A DNA stretch of 64,000 nt from Trileptium ribeirensis (GCA_030248225.1 JASANE010012807.1:1-64000); one strand, 5' to 3'. Numbered from the stretch's first letter, positions 41,630-55,940 are shown. Numbers and translations are program-made. Notes: generated by a model not told the origin, from the letters alone.

Positions 41630-41940
41630 GCAGCAGTGCCACAAATAGTCGTCATGCCGCGGTGCCGTGTTCGGCCACTACCACGTCCAAGCATAAATCG
41701 CCTTGTTTCTCGTTAATCGAATCTCCAACATCAACATCAGCAACTGTTCGCGAAAGTATTGCTACAATTTCCGCTGCTCCTACAAACACTGCATCATTTG
41801 TTGACATTAATCAAAATATTCCAAGCGCAGAGTTGTGTCGACGCTTAACTGAGCTGTCGTATCGTATAGGCCAATTGGAAAATAGAATTGCGTTCGGAAA
41901 TGAGCTGCTGGATGAAATTAGACGGGATTTGCATCAACGG
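41630..41940 (+). CDS. TULP4: TULP4 internal exon
   Basis: Acceptor TTTATTATAG, donor CGG|GTAAAA. Two leading bases complete a Gly codon from the previous exon, then a Ser/Thr-rich part (SATTTSKHKSPCFS) and a helical coiled-coil-like segment (LCRRLTELSYRIGQLENRIA, about residues 72-91) ending EIRRDLHQR in phase 0. Consistent with the following exon. Confidence 0.75.
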
Positions 41941-43222
41941 GTAAAATTATTGCTGTCTTTTATGTCTTTGTAGCGTTTTGCGGTTTACGTGCAAATTTTG
42001 TGGAAAATGTAATTTCAAAGAAGATGTCAGTTTATGTCAGTGGTTCGATGGAACGTCGATTAAATTCTGATAACTAATTTTAAGACCTATTTTACTAAAT
42101 CGAAGGTCAACAGTTGTAATATTTTAGGCAGTGGATTTCATAAATGTTGCTGGTTCGTTTTCAACTTTAAAAATTTTGCTCCCAGTCAGTTACCGTGGTC
42201 TAGACTCGACACTGTAAAGGTGAGAATTCGGTCAGCCCCGTATATGCCGGTGAGTCGCTTCAACCTCAACTACGCATTTAGCCAGGCTAAGAGGAGGAAA
42301 TCGTTGGATATGAGGAATGAGTAATGATTGGACATTACACAATAAAGGGAAAAACTAGACCAACTTCATGCATGCTGCTGGTTTATTTTCTAACTTTTAT
42401 AAAAAGCATCCGTATTGTTAATTATTGTCATAGTTTGACACTTTTACGGTTAAACTAGGCTTTGTATGTTAAATAATTTTAAATATCTCAAACTTACAAT
42501 AAATTTAGGGATTCGAATTTTTGAAATTAGGCGTTTGGCTCGCCTTATTGAAAGATTATAAGACTACAAAACTGAATGAATTTTTAAAATTGGGATTTTT
42601 CAAAATCATATGCCGTAGACATATTTTTGCATAGGTACAACAGCCTGTGCTATCCTTTGATCAGTCACGTCATCTTTTCAGAGATTGTGTAATTATTACT
42701 TGCACGGTCCCGCCATAACTTGGCAAAAAAAACTAAAATTTTGTCAGTTAAATTGTGAATTTGAATTGATTTTATGAGTTAACATACTTGTACGACGAGG
42801 GAAAACGGAGCGAAATTGTGAAAAGACTATGTCGAAGTTTTAAATTTATGTTCCAGCATTCCGTGAATGAATGTCGCAGAGATGTGTTTTAGAATAATAC
42901 GCTAGTAACGTCCTGGTCATTTTCGGCGCGATACATGCTTATGCGACTTTTGTTTTTATTCTTCCAGTGGCCTAAACAACTGAAACATTCGAAATGAAAA
43001 TTTCAGGAATTATAATTTCAGTCCATCGTCGTTTATGTCAATACTACTTGGCGTGTTTGAAAGAATAAGAATACTGTGCAAGTGTTATTGTTTGTTTATT
43101 TTTTCAGATATCTTAAAAGTCCAATTTGCACGGTAGTGGGGAATATTATTCGCCCAGGGGCTTAGTATTATGATACTGGCATTCTGATATCGGTATCGGC
43201 TATTGATATTAATATTGTTTAG
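41941..43222 (+). other. TULP4: TULP4 intron, nothing else recognised
   Basis: GTAAAA to TATTGTTTAG. No repeat or gene recognised. Confidence 0.5.
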
Positions 43223-43476
43223 GTTCAAAATATCAAGCGTACGCTTACAAGCCGCGCTCGGTTAGGTAATGGACAAGATGCGACGAGCGGCAGCGATGTT
43301 GTATTTCTTGACGACTCAACCAGTGATTTCCTCACAACTGACTCTGAGTATGATCGTCCAGCTAGGGTCGCCACTGACCCAAACAATAATACTCCCAGTG
43401 AGACACTGACGGTGCCGGGCGCCGCCTATAAAAGCAGCTCGCGCGTGAGACGAAGCTCCAAAGAACTGCAAAACAG
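43223..43476 (+). CDS. TULP4: TULP4 internal exon
   Basis: Acceptor AATATTGTTTAG, donor CAG|GTTAGC. Phase 0 start continues the helix of the previous exon (VQNIKRTLTSRARLG). It is followed by an acidic Ser/Thr stretch (SDVVFLDDSTSDFLTTDSEY) and a basic end (SSSRVRRSSKELQN). Two bases (AG) are left to be completed by the next exon. Confidence 0.8.
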
Positions 43477-44301
43477 GTTAGCTTGTTTGTAAATTTTACT
43501 TGATACGGTGACGCTCGCAAGCGCGACGCTGGCCTAGCAACACAACTAGGGACTTGTCTTATCGCCAAGAAAGTGAATTTTATGTGTAAATAGCGATATA
43601 GAGCTTTGCTTTCTTAAAGAAATGACCCAACCACAGTCGAATCGCTCCAATGGTTGAGTATGGCTTATTTGATGTTTTTGGGGATCGCAAGGGCCCATTT
43701 GAAAGCCCATTTCGACACAATTCTCAATCATACGGCAACAATGCGCTCCACATAGCTTTATAGAACTAAACATTCTGAACGAACTGAGCCCAACTGAACC
43801 TAGTTTGCCCGTGCTTAACCAGATATGAGTCATAACGTGTTTTGTGGCGCCCCCAGTGACCCTTTCGGACCGCCAATAGAGGGGGAAGAGTGGGAATTCG
43901 TTTTCCAACTACAGGATACACAGAATTTTCAAGCATACGAATGAGCTATCGCGCGACCTGATCTGCCAGTCAACAGTTGAGTTACGCGTGTCCCATCAAA
44001 AACCCACAAATAAATGGTTATGAATTGCACAGTCCTGACCAACGATAATCTTCGATGACACTCAGAATTCAATAAACTTGTCACAATAGTTTATAGCGGT
44101 AGCGTGTTTTAAATATTAATTTGCCACAAAAACAGTTACGTAAAGAGTTCTGGGAAATTTAAGAATATTTTATTATTAGTTGTATTACATTTATAGAATA
44201 AATTCTAACGCTGCTTACGCTAACGTATTTAGTTGTTTTTGCGATTCACTAAATTGTGGTACTTTATAATTTTACGCTTTTATTTCATAATGCTATTTTA
44301 G
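43477..44301 (+). other. TULP4: TULP4 intron, nothing else recognised
   Basis: GTTAGC to ATTTTAG. No repeat or gene recognised. Confidence 0.5.
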
Positions 44302-44509
44302 TTGTTGGGCGAATACTGTTACTGTATCTAGCAACAGTAATCGTATGTCTGTATCTTCACAGCAACATCAGCATCAGCCTGTAATACTAAATCTTCATAA
44401 CAAAGCTCCACTTTGGAACGACGCGTCACAAGTGTATCAGCTGGATTTCGGCGGTCGTGTGACTCAGGAATCGGCCAAAAATTTTCAAATTGAACATCAG
44501 GCTAAGCAG
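44302..44509 (+). CDS. TULP4: TULP4 exon, second half of tubby domain
   Basis: Acceptor GCTATTTTAG, donor CAG|GTAATG. It encodes [20 protein letters not shown] and [14 protein letters not shown], the hallmark of the tubby C-terminal domain; the [19 protein letters not shown] form is TULP4-specific (TUB has NFHGRVTQASVKNFQI). Ends in phase 0. Confidence 0.95.
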
Positions 44510-47500
44510 GTAATGCCAGCTGTGTTTCACTATTACAATATCGCGTGGCATTGTGTTAGGTACTATTGTTCGATTATTTGATTTAAAACTTCTATATAGA
44601 AGGACATATGAAATTAATGATAAAGATATAAACGAAACATTTTACGCAATATTTACATATTTGCTTTTCTGTGTGATAAACAGATACGTTTCAGCTAGTC
44701 CGTTAAGTGCATAGCTCAACCATTATGCAGCGTATCTTTCCAAATTTGGTATTGGTGGAAGTTTAATGTAACGTAGTTGTAATATTCAGAAAGTTAATAC
44801 TATTACCACGTCATTTTACGCTACACTGCTGATAATTCTGCCATATATATATAAAGTTTTGTATTCTCCGAGACTGAACCGCTGTCGACAGGCATCTTAT
44901 CGATGCAATGGAGAGCTAGTCTTCTACAGATGCTGACAGAGCTTGCAACTGGCTCTAAACAGTGGTGTTCGCGAATAAGTCGATTCTGGGAACCAAGCTA
45001 GTGTACGGTGTTCGTGTAATATGTTTGTGCTTTATGTGATACGCGATCATTTCGATGAAAACGATAGTGGTATAACGAGGGTAACATGATTTTTGTAGTT
45101 TAGCTTTGCGAGGAAAATATGATAGAGATAGTAATTGAAACGGCTCAATTCAGTTTTGTCAAATAGCGTTTAGGGGCGAAAAATTCTTTTTTTAACGTAT
45201 GTAGCGCAAATAGTCAGAACATGGTGGAGATTGTGTGTTGCAGGGGTGAAATCTTTTAAATTCCGTCTGTGTGTGTGATTGGACATAACTCGGAACAAGT
45301 TAACCGATTTTCATGACATTGGGGTGATTCTAACCGACATAGTCGATACATACCGGAGCGTTTTTTGATTTGGGTCTGGTTCCGGGGTCAGGGGTCAAAA
45401 TGTGGGTTTTTTTGTCCCTATTTTAGTACCCTTCACGGAAGCAAGGTTATTTTTATCTTAACTTTCGAATTTTTTCTCTGGTTGGTTTTATATCATAGTA
45501 AAACGACAAATGCCGGTGCCTCTTTTTTGTTTTTCGATTAAGGCTCCAGTTCTGGATTTATGGGAATTGGAGCACGGGGGTGTGGCGCCGCTGTGGTTCC
45601 TAGACCCAAAATTTGAAAATTTGTTCTGACGACGTCTCGGACGGCTAATAAGTTTCACCTGGAGGTTTTCGACATGGAAAAGTCAGTGCCGGGGCTGGTT
45701 TTTCTCTGTGACCCATGGTTCTGTGCGTAAGGAGGTATGACACCCCATGGTTCGGGGTCAGCGGTCAAAAAGGTTTTTACCACCTTTTAGTACCCTTCAC
45801 TGAAGTAAGGTTATTTTTATCATAACTTTCGAATTTTTTCTCCGGTTGGTTTTATTTCATAGTAAAATCGTAAATACCGATGCTTCTTGATTGGTTTTCG
45901 ATTAAGGCTCTGTTTCTGGATTTATGGGGTTTGAATTACGGCAATATGGCACCCCAGTGGTTCCTCGACCAAAAAATTTGAAAATTTGTTCTGACGTCCT
46001 GGGTGGCTGAAAAGATTGACTTGGGGATTTTAGGGCATGGGAAACTCATTGCCGGTGCTGGTTTTGCTCTATGACACAATTATGGTCCCATTGGTACGGG
46101 ACGGGGGTATGATGCCAGCAAGGTTCGGGGTCAGACAACAAAATACAGGTTTTTTGCCACATTTTAGCACCCTTCACGGAAGCAAGGTTATTTTTATCTT
46201 AACTTTCGAATTGTTTTCTCTGGTTCGTTTTATTTCATAGTAAGATCATAAATGCCGATGCTTCTTTATTGGTTTTCATTTAAGGCTCCGTTTCTGGATT
46301 TATGGGGTATGAAGTACGAGAAATGGCGCCCCAGTGGTTCCTCGACCCAAAATTTGTTCTGACGTCTTGGGCGGCTGATAAATTTCACCTGGGGATTTCA
46401 GGCATAGTAAACTCATTGCCGGTGTTGGTTTTGCTCTGTGACCCATGGTTCCATAGGTACGGGGGTATGGCGCCCTCAAGGTTCGGGATTAGAGAGCAAA
46501 ATAAAGACTTTTTACCACATTTTAATACCCTTCACGGAAGCAAGGTTATTTTATCTTAACATTCGATTTTTTTCTCTAATTGGTTTTATTTTACAGTGAA
46601 ATAATGAAAGCCGATGTCTCTTCTTTGTTTTTCGATTAAGGCTCCGTTTCTGGATTTATGGGGTTTGAAGTACGATAATATGGTGCCCCAGTGGTTCCTC
46701 GACCCAAAATTTGTTCTGACGTCTTGGGCGGCTGATAAATTTCACCTGATGATTTCAGGCATAGTAAACTCATTGCCGGTGTTGGTTTTGCTCTGTGACC
46801 CATGGTTCCATAGGTACGGGGGTATGGCGCCCTCAAGGTTCGGGATTAGAGAGCAAAATAAAGACTTTTTACCACATTTTAATACCCTTCACGAAAGCAA
46901 GGTTATTATTATCTTAATTTTCGATTTTTTTCTGTAATTGGTTTTATTTTACAGTAAAATAATAAATGCCGATGCCTCTTTTTTGTTTTTCGATTACGGC
47001 TCTGTTTCTGGATTTATAGGGTTTGAAGTACGAGAATATGGCGCCCTCGTGGTTCCTCGACCCAAAATTCGAAAATTTGTTCTGATGTCCTGAACGCCTG
47101 AAAAGTTTTACTTGGGGGTTTTCTGGCATGGGAAACTCATTGTCGGTGCAGATTTTACTGTGCGACCCATGGTTCCATGGGTACGGGGGTATGGCGCCCT
47201 CATAATTCATCGACCCAAAATTACCAAATTTATTGTGACTTTCTGGGAGGCTGGCTGATGGCTTGCACTGGGGGGTTTTCGAGCATGGGAAACTTATTGC
47301 CGGTGTTAGTTTTGTACTAACTTGTGCGATATTGTGTGATGTCCACATATAGCATATGGACGTATGCTATCGAGAGCTGATTGGCTGTGCACGGAAAATG
47401 CGTAAGTGTACCTATGCTTCACTACGTTCTGCAATCTCGATAGAGTTACTAGTTAGTAAACTAGACACAATATTATTACCACATTGCACACATAGCTTTA

Positions 47501-49387
47501 TTATACCTTGTCCGAATGATTACTTGATCTACAACTGAGTGAAACTGACACCAATTAATCACTTTGTGTAAGTTTGGGCATGATTCTTCTCTTTTTTAGT
47601 TGCAAAGTTTCTCCACGACGTCCGATCAAAGGAAAATACCTCGAAAAAAGTCAAACCATCAAAATTCCGACAGAGTTACTTGCTGATTAGAGCTCAGCGA
47701 TGATCTTAATTTAGTGTTATTAAATCCCGTAAATGAACAACTGGTTTTACAGTTTTAATCTAGCAGTTTGTATGTCGTTACTCCTGCGGGAAGCAGTATT
47801 CCCAACTACCATAGGTAACCGGTCCTACATTTAATTAGTCCCAATTACCGTACTAGTATTAGTAGTTGGGCATTAAAAAATGTAATTGAAGCAGAGCAAA
47901 CGAAGCGAGTGGAATTTGCACTGATGGCGCCAGAGGGAAATCGTAAAAATAGCATTTTATGTCTGTTTCTATCATACATAACTTAATTTCGGATGGACGG
48001 ATTTCACAGTTTTTTTGATAGCAAAAATCAGGATGCTGTTTCGTCTAACTGAACAGAACATCTACGAACCCATCTTCTTTTTTGTAGGACCACTCTCTGG
48101 GCCGCTGTGGGCACGAATATGGTTCGCCGACCCTTTGCCAGAAATAGTGATATTTAATTTTTGGCACAGCACGATTATCCTATGCTTTTTGATTGGGTTT
48201 CGGGTTAACGATCCCGGTTTCCAGAAAATAGTCGGTCTTCATTAGTTTGGTACATGGCATCAAAAATAGTCAATATAAAGGTTTTTTAGTATGCTAATCA
48301 ATGATTTGCTTATATAGAGTCCTGCGTCCCTATTTCATACCTCTCCATGGGTTATCAATTTAGGCTTAGGGAACCCGATTTTCAGAACATAATCTGACAT
48401 CAGTTGTTTAGTTACGTATTGCGTACAAGCCACCACGATTAGTCTATGTAAGTTCTCCGGTAGCCTGAATACGATGGTTGGGTTATCTAGAGATCAGCAC
48501 AAATACTTGATGTGTTGTCACTTGCTTTCGGTGGGTTTAGGGTCTATAAGTTTTTATGATTTTCAATTAATTCAGGTTTCACGAGATTTAATGTGGTATA
48601 TACATCAAGAGCACAGTCTGGTACAGGTGATTAATAATGATAACTTATAAATTAAACCACATTCGCTCCGTGTCACTCTCGCTGGCTAGTTACTAGTTAC
48701 CATAAATCCGGTGACACTCATAACTCAAAAACGGCTGTTCGGATCTATGTCGGCGTGGGCTCAAAATGTTTGCCCTAACAGAAACTGTTGCCGTAGATAC
48801 GTGCCTCCACATCTTGACCTATTATCACTAAAAAACCGTATTTTCACCGCTTTACGTTATAAAACTTCTAAATTTGCTAATTTTAATTTCATCGTCTGTA
48901 ACTCCTGTATAAATTCAATTGTGGATTTCACACGAAGAGGTATAAAAACTTTTACTGCTATTTACCTTGTTGACAAACGCTGACCGAGCAACCCATATTT
49001 TCAGTCCTAATTTCGGATTCTGTGGGTCTCATCAAGTACTTGTTTCTTACATGTAGGCATAAAAATTTATTTGGTTACACGTTTTGACTGCCGTCTTTTC
49101 GAGACACTACAGCTTTAGGCAATTAATTAATTAATAAAAAAGTAATTTAATAATTTTCAAGGAATATCTACGGTAGGCGGGATTTCTCCACTCGTGGCGC
49201 TCATTGAAAAGGTTCAATTTTCTCACCAAAATGGTCAAGTTTTGGTATTTAGCAGTTTAGTTATATAATGGAAGTACAGTTCTTCGAGATCGCTGAATAT
49301 AATGAATTTATGTGTTTTTTATTTATTATGCTAGTATGCCATAAATAATTTATACAATATTATACCTGTCACCAATTTCATTTTCAG
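44510..49387 (+). other. TULP4: Last TULP4 intron, 4.9 kb, with a composite VNTR element
   Basis: GTAATG to TTCATTTTCAG. It contains the VNTR element at 45222-47465. The rest (44510-45221 and 47466-49387) has no recognised gene. Confidence 0.6.
45222..47465 (+). mobile_element. Composite repeat element with internal VNTR, copy 1
   Basis: A head (about 45222-45360, GGAGATTGTGTGTTGCAGGG ... TAACTCGGAACAAGTTAACC), then about five tandem units of 356-378 bp (marker CGATTAAGGCTC at about 45535, 45899, 46277, 46633 and 46991), then a tail (47353-47465, TTCACTACGTTCTGCAATCT CGATAGAGTTACTAGTT). The same head-array-tail order occurs at 58688-59806 with two units. Open frames in the units are not conserved between units and are probably not coding. 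Confidence 0.8.
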
Positions 49388-49504
49388 GTAATGCAGTTCG
49401 GTCGAATCGAAGGCAATTCGTATACGCTCGATTTTCAAGCTCCGTTCACAGCTGTCCAAGCGTTTGCTGTTGCACTTGCCAATATTACACAACGACTTAA
49501 ATAA
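49388..49504 (+). CDS. TULP4: TULP4 last coding exon, tubby C-terminus
   Basis: Acceptor TTCATTTTCAG. It encodes VMQFGRIEGNSYTLDF and APFTAVQAFAVALANITQRL before a final Lys and TAA at 49502-49504. The human protein ends in nearly the same way (VQAFAVALANVTQRLK), so the end of the gene is certain. Confidence 0.97.
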   Translation, partial: VMQFGRIEGNSYTLDFQAPFTAVQAFAVALANITQRLK

Positions 49505-49630
49505 CAAATAGATTCGCTGATCCATATTTCTGTGACGGGAAGTTACTTTATTATGCAAAAAACATGTCGGATAGCCTAAAATGTTTGTACCACGTGCAGT
49601 ACAATTTTTTTTTTCGTCTACCAAAAGCAA

Positions 49631-49636
49631 AATAAA
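49631..49636 (+). terminator. TULP4: TULP4 polyadenylation signal AATAAA
   Basis: 127 nt beyond the stop codon, the first AATAAA downstream. Confidence 0.7.
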
Positions 49637-52600
49637 TTCAAGATAGTAGTAATGTTTTGTCGTAGTGGATTATTGAATATTAGTGTTGAAAGACCCAGCA
49701 CAGCATTGCAACTCTAGAACAGTTGGTTAGCTGCCGATATTTATACAACGTTCAGAGTGCGGTTAGAGCCCCCACTTTCTAAATCCCCCAATGTTCGTCT
49801 CCCACTCAGTCGAAACCCCAATGTTGAACTAAATCCATGATTTTTTGCTGGCGGCAAGTTTATGTTTTTTTGTATGCTAACTGGTTTTAAACATCGCTTA
49901 TTGCTGTTTGTAAATCTAAAACACTGTTTTACAGCCGGACACTATTTGTACGACTGTTAAAAGTACCCTAACATGTTAAAATGTAGTATAGAACAAGACT
50001 TTGTTACTCTCGGTTTGAAATTTCCCCGGAGAATGGATATGCCCAGCCCAGTTTGAAATTTTCTTCGAGAATGGCCATGTCCCCGGTTTTTGGAAGGCTG
50101 TAGACTTGCCAGTTAAGTAGTTTTGTGAAAATTTTAGCCACGTTTAGAACCAGAAATTCATAACGAAAGACAGAACTGACTTGATTTCTGATTAAAAATT
50201 AAATACACACATTACATTAAAATCTTGTATGTCCGTTGTAATTTTATATTTGAACAGTGGTTAAGGAAAATACATTATTTTCGGGGACCATCAGGTGATG
50301 TGTGATTGATGTTATGTATATGGTTTCATTTCTAATCGGGAATATTTACGTTATTGCTAAATTGCTGTATTAAACCGAAACCTCTATCATTCGAAAAATA
50401 TTGAGCTACATTTAGTAGACATTTGTTTTAAAACGAACGAACGAAATTAACCGAAGGAATTACTTAAATTTCACTGTGTTTGCGCTCGTTTAGAATTAAT
50501 TTACCATAGATTTATGCAAACATTAATTTGGCATATAACCATCTATTACGCTTTATCAATAATTGTTGTTGATTGCTAACTCAGCTGATAGTGTTGAATG
50601 ATGTGTTTTAAAATGGCTACCGACACAGGCCATCATTCAAGGTTATGTTTATAAGGGTTTACAAACAACTAAATAATGATATCCTATTTGTTGTTATAAG
50701 ATAAATAATGCGGCTGGCTGGTAACAATATACTTACCTATTGCCACTTTGTCATTCATACACAAAATATAGTGCGGCACTTTTTTAGTCCAGGAGCGATT
50801 TGATGAGTATTTCTATTTTTACAAATGCTTTCACTTATACTTTTTACAACTGGATTGAGTTAAATTCGAATTTTCATGCTACCGGAAAACTGCTGAAAAC
50901 TGGGTGCGTAAAGCGGAAGCATTGTTGGCGACACAAAATGTTTTAGCGGAGCATCTAGCTATTAATTTGTATTTAGTCTTTGAGCAATATTAATTCAATG
51001 CTGTATGGTAAATAATCATCGCCTTGCCAGCGTGGTTTGCCGTGTTATTTAAGGTTTTTATGGGTGATGCATAATATGAAAGCCTGTTTTTTTATTATGG
51101 ACCAGCTATGGGACACTTTTTGTTTTTCCAAATTATCTGAGCTTAATAATGATAGTTTTATCGGCATGAGCAACAGCAGTTTAATAATACTTCATCACTA
51201 TGGTCAGTGTAAACTTGGGGGGCGTAACTTGAATGTAAATCATGGCGTCCTCTATATTCTAAACCTAAGCCTTAGTCTTTAATCCAAACTTACTTCTTGA
51301 TACGGTCTTTAAACAATTGGACATGCCATCACGAACGCTTGCACTAAAACCTGTGCCTTTTTCTATTAACGTTATAAAACCTATTCCTCTTCAGAGCTGC
51401 TTCGGTCACAGTTTTAATGTCCAGCATTCGATTCAACCATAAGTAAGCGATATCTTAAAAACTAAATCACCCAGCATTTATATATTGTATTTAACGGTTT
51501 CAGTACGTTATGCTTACATAAATATTCTTGGTATGGTTAACGTTATGATACCGACGATATACCAGAACTGCTGCTATAACACGTGGACACAATTATTATT
51601 GTTTATTTATTTGAAAGCGGTTCGGGTTCTTAGTGTAATATAATATACTGCTTATAGCTAGTTATAATAAATTACCATACTGCTAAGGTGTAATATTTAG
51701 CGAATTTTAAATATTTACGACTGTGAGCATTGTACATATAATATTATGTATATATTTCTGTCGTAAAGCATGATACGGTGTTTGCACATTACTTTATGGC
51801 ACCAAATCAATCCCCAGACGGAGTTAGATGTTCTTGTCATTCACAGGTTTGAAAATGCACAGTTAGCTCAAGCATGAGGATAACGGCTTGAGAACGAACG
51901 AGTCTCTTCGGCGAAACATGCATAGGTATCATACCTAAATGCATCATGTTCAAGCATTTGCGAAAATTCTCTTATCCGAATCTGTATCTTCAACACGGGG
52001 ACTGATTTTAATTCTAGCTGCGACGTAATTTTTGGAGTATAAACTCTGTATTGACATAAAGTAGAGGTTAGCAACATACATGCTCAGAGGGATTATCCCC
52101 CAGACGCGCCGGACCCGCTCCTTCCCTCTGGGGCCATACCGACGCCCTAGAGAGCTATCTTAACATACTCTGAGGCTATGCACCCGACACCTCTCTCCCC
52201 GCGCCTAATGCGCGCCGAAAATTCGGTAAAAACTGGGGGAAAATTGGAAAAATTAAGAAAAATCTTGTTTCCCCAGAAATTTCGAAAATTTATGCCCGGC
52301 GAACGGCTCGTATTCTCCCCCCTCCACAAGCACCCGCTATCCCTCTGTGTATATAGTTGCTTTTAAAGTATTTAAGAACCGAACTCTATTTAAGGTGTTA
52401 TCTCTTCTTGGTGTTCGTTGATTATTGCAGTATACATCGGTTGTTATATGTTCATTGCTGGAAAAGAGCTGTTAAGTCGTCGATCACAGCTTTTCCAAAC
52501 ACGCTAGTCTCGGCTTTTCAGGCGTAACCTAGATCAGAACCGACTCTGGAGCCTAAATTCTCACCTCTATTAACGCAGAGATCAAATAAAATTAGAAGAG

Positions 52601-55600
52601 ACATTGGGTGTTTTGTTGTACACATGTACCCGCATACGAGTTTAACGTTTGATTCTTTTATGTATTATTCATTCGGAGGGGTTAATCAGATCTATAACAA
52701 CGTTACAATTGGCCCATATTGCTATGCACAGGCTTTGGGGGCCCTCAAATACCGCAAAGGCGACTTTGTGCATAATGTCTCCTTTCATTGCCCGTTGTAG
52801 CAGATACAGGATCTGAGATAAATTTTTTTAGCATGAGCGTAATTGTTTTCGCGGAATCTATTATAGAACTACTACCAGAACAGCTTTACCAGTACAGTGT
52901 GGGTAAAGCAACTGGTTTTACGAAATAAGTAATATTGATTGTGCCGTTTAGCGGTTTCTTGATGCGGAATACACTGTTGATGAATAGTATTGTGGATTGT
53001 TTTTCATGGTCGTTCAAGGTTTGTTTGTGAGCACTGGTTACAAAAGCCTTGGCTTATGTATATGGTTTATATGGTTTTTTTACACGATAAATATTGATCA
53101 TTTTTAAAATGTGGGTTATAAAACTTATGCTAAATAGCAAAAGGTGAGGCCGCTATATTTATTACTGGGACATATTTATCGAATTTTTTGACTGAATGGC
53201 GTTAGCGACAAGAATTAATAGATTGATGTTGCAACCATATCTCCGGCCACAGTTTATGTGCAAGTTCCGCGAGGATTAACGTGTAAGGTAATCTGCATGT
53301 AGGCTGTTCTCGTCCAAAATTTTGGAAAAGTTCATGTTTAATAAGTTTAATGACAGCTGCATCCCTGAGTGTGTAGTTTCACTGGGATTCTTGTTGCTTT
53401 AAACGCCTGAACTGTTACAAATTTATTTATTGTATGCTTTTTAAAATATATATTTAATAAACATTGCTTAAAATTGTTTTATTGGTAGGGCGAATATTGT
53501 TAGTATTGCAGTAGACTATGCACGGCTGCAGCTAAATAGCTTGGCTATACCGATCAAGTTAAATACTGAACAAGTTTGTACTCCATTGAGCGGTGGGTTT
53601 CGTGATAATGGGAAGATTGTTTGAAGCACGTTCATATCAGGATTGATGGTATGGAATAAAAAATGTTGGTATTCATCCAGTGTTTTATAGTTGCTACAGG
53701 TTTAATTAAAGATTTGCATCGGCATGATGTTTCAGACTTCTATGAGATTCTGTCTATGTCAAGGTTCGGGGCTTGACGTTACCTTAAGAAACAACGCCTT
53801 AGTTACTGCAGTTGGTTGTCCCTGTGGGGTTACAACAATGTAGCAAACTAATGGTCCATTTTTACGTCTAGTAATGTTATGTGTCTATCCCACTTGAAAT
53901 TGTGTAGTGCGCGCATTCCACTACGATATCGTTTAACGTGGAGTGCTGAACTGCTTCTAAGAGTAGCAGCATAAGTTTTTTAGGCGATAGACATATAGAA
54001 TTTCGTTTACATGTATCAATAGTAGAACGAGTAATGCAAAAAGTACAAAACTGGTTGCCAAGGAAATCAAAGCGCAAACTATCTCTGGAAATAGGTGTCA
54101 CACCCGTCTTACGTTGCGTCGGACACGTTTGCTGGATATGTTTATAAAATAATAACTTGCTTAGGGTGCAAAAAACTGAAAAACGCCATAGTTTATGACA
54201 AAGGTAAGTGACAACATTTAGGCTATAAATTTTTTCATTTGGATGCAATAGAGATTAGCTAGACAGTTGAAGTGGGAACAAACCGAAATACTCGTGTTGC
54301 GTGCTCTCCAAATATTTAATATTCGGGGCGGCTCGACTGCTCGTTATTAATTTCTCTAGGGCCAGTACGGAAAGTTACAAGATTTATTGTCGGTATTAGG
54401 TGTGACGGAGGTTGTCGAACAGCTGACACCTAGTTTACAATTTGAGGCAGTCATAATATGTTTCGCAACAAAATGAATTAGGCTTAGGTTTGTGAAGGCT
54501 GAAAACTTCATTTAACCCCCCTCGAAAATTGGAAAGGATACTACTCCACGACTTCTTCAAAGTATGAAAACTATATATACAAACCGGGTACGACTTTGGG
54601 TCTCGTGTCCAGGGCTTGAGAAACCGAAAGAACCTAGAAACTTTCCCCTAACTTCATCTGGAGATGTCTCAGTCAAACTTAGCAGTCATAAAGTATCGTA
54701 CTACTCAGTGGAACGCCAAGAGTAGATATATTAACGACGGTCTGAGATATCAGGTAAGGGAAGATTTTTCGCCCCACATCGAAAACAAATAGTAATTTTG
54801 TATCCTAATAGCGCAAAACGCGTATCTCATGAAAAAAGTGAGAGGTATGACCCCTCAAAACCGAGGTCGTGTAAGATCGAGATGGATCCTGTAACGCATT
54901 ATGGTGATGGCAAAAACTGAAACACTCTTCTTCAGAAACCATGAACTCTTGATATCACTAAATGCCATTAGTGCAACCCCATTCTTGCGTATATTACGAC
55001 AAAGACAATACTCTTCATTCAGTATCAGTGTTGCCAGGACTATGCGCATCCCTAAAAATGACATGGGCTGAGGTACGGTTAAGCGAGTTTGAATCCGGGA
55101 CAGCTCCGTCACGAGAATAAATTCTCAAGATCTTAACAAATTAAGGTAAGTATATAACACATCACTGGCATTTACGAGAAGCGAAAACTGCCAACAAACT
55201 ACTACGACGCTTAATTTAGAACATTCAAGGATGTATTCCTAATTTGTATTTCCCCATAATGCTACCATTATACTTTTTAAATGTTTTATCTGGTTATAGA
55301 AAATGGTGTATCGTTTTACGTCAACCCGACTTGATACGATCCGACTAGCAAATATAAACTTCAACTTCATTCAACCCCATGACCAATCTTTCTTCGCCCG
55401 ACTTGACATTAATCTTTACTTTGTGTTTGTATTTATACTTGGTTGGGCATAAAGGCAGTAATACATATAACTAGACTTAAATTAAACATAAAAGCGTCTA
55501 ATCTAATATATACATGCGAAAATGGACAGAAACATTTTGCAGTAATGCATATTTTTTGGGGCTAGGAATATCTCACGGTAGCGTATATATATATATATTT

Positions 55601-55940
55601 TATTCAAAGCCATTTAATCAAAACTTAAACAATATCTTGCACAATTGTAAGAAACCAGCTGGTTCGAGCTTTTTTGCCAATGCTCGGTTCGGTTTGAGAT
55701 ATTGTCAGCTTGGCTAGGCTCGCTTTGAGAAATATGATGCAGGATCACTACTAGCCGTCGATTAGTTTGTATTGCTAATTACATACCCTCACAGACGAAG
55801 GATAATATATATACTGAATTTCGTACACCAAAGTTTTACTTCCCATTCGAAAACAACTCCATTTTGTCCATAGGCGCAGATCCTGGGGTGTAAAGGATGC
55901 ATCCAATGACCACAAAAAATCACTTAACCTAAAATCAAGA
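49637..55940. other. About 6.3 kb without recognised genes
   Basis: Only short AT-rich ORFs. Small local duplications occur (for example two GTTTGAAATTTxCxxxGAGAATGG units at 50012-50095). At 52080-52340 a GC-rich segment with partly inverted GAAAATT/AATTTTC stretches may be a small repeat. No RNA gene seen. Confidence 0.45.

Noticed and set aside
43546..43908. A 120-codon minus-strand ORF within a TULP4 intron
   Set aside because: Nothing recognisable in the translation, atypical composition and no supporting signals.
46037..46937. Overlapping ORFs of 67-107 codons with repeated WFLDPKFVLTSWAADK text
   Set aside because: They mirror the tandem units of the VNTR element. Frames are not kept between units and the second locus does not preserve them.
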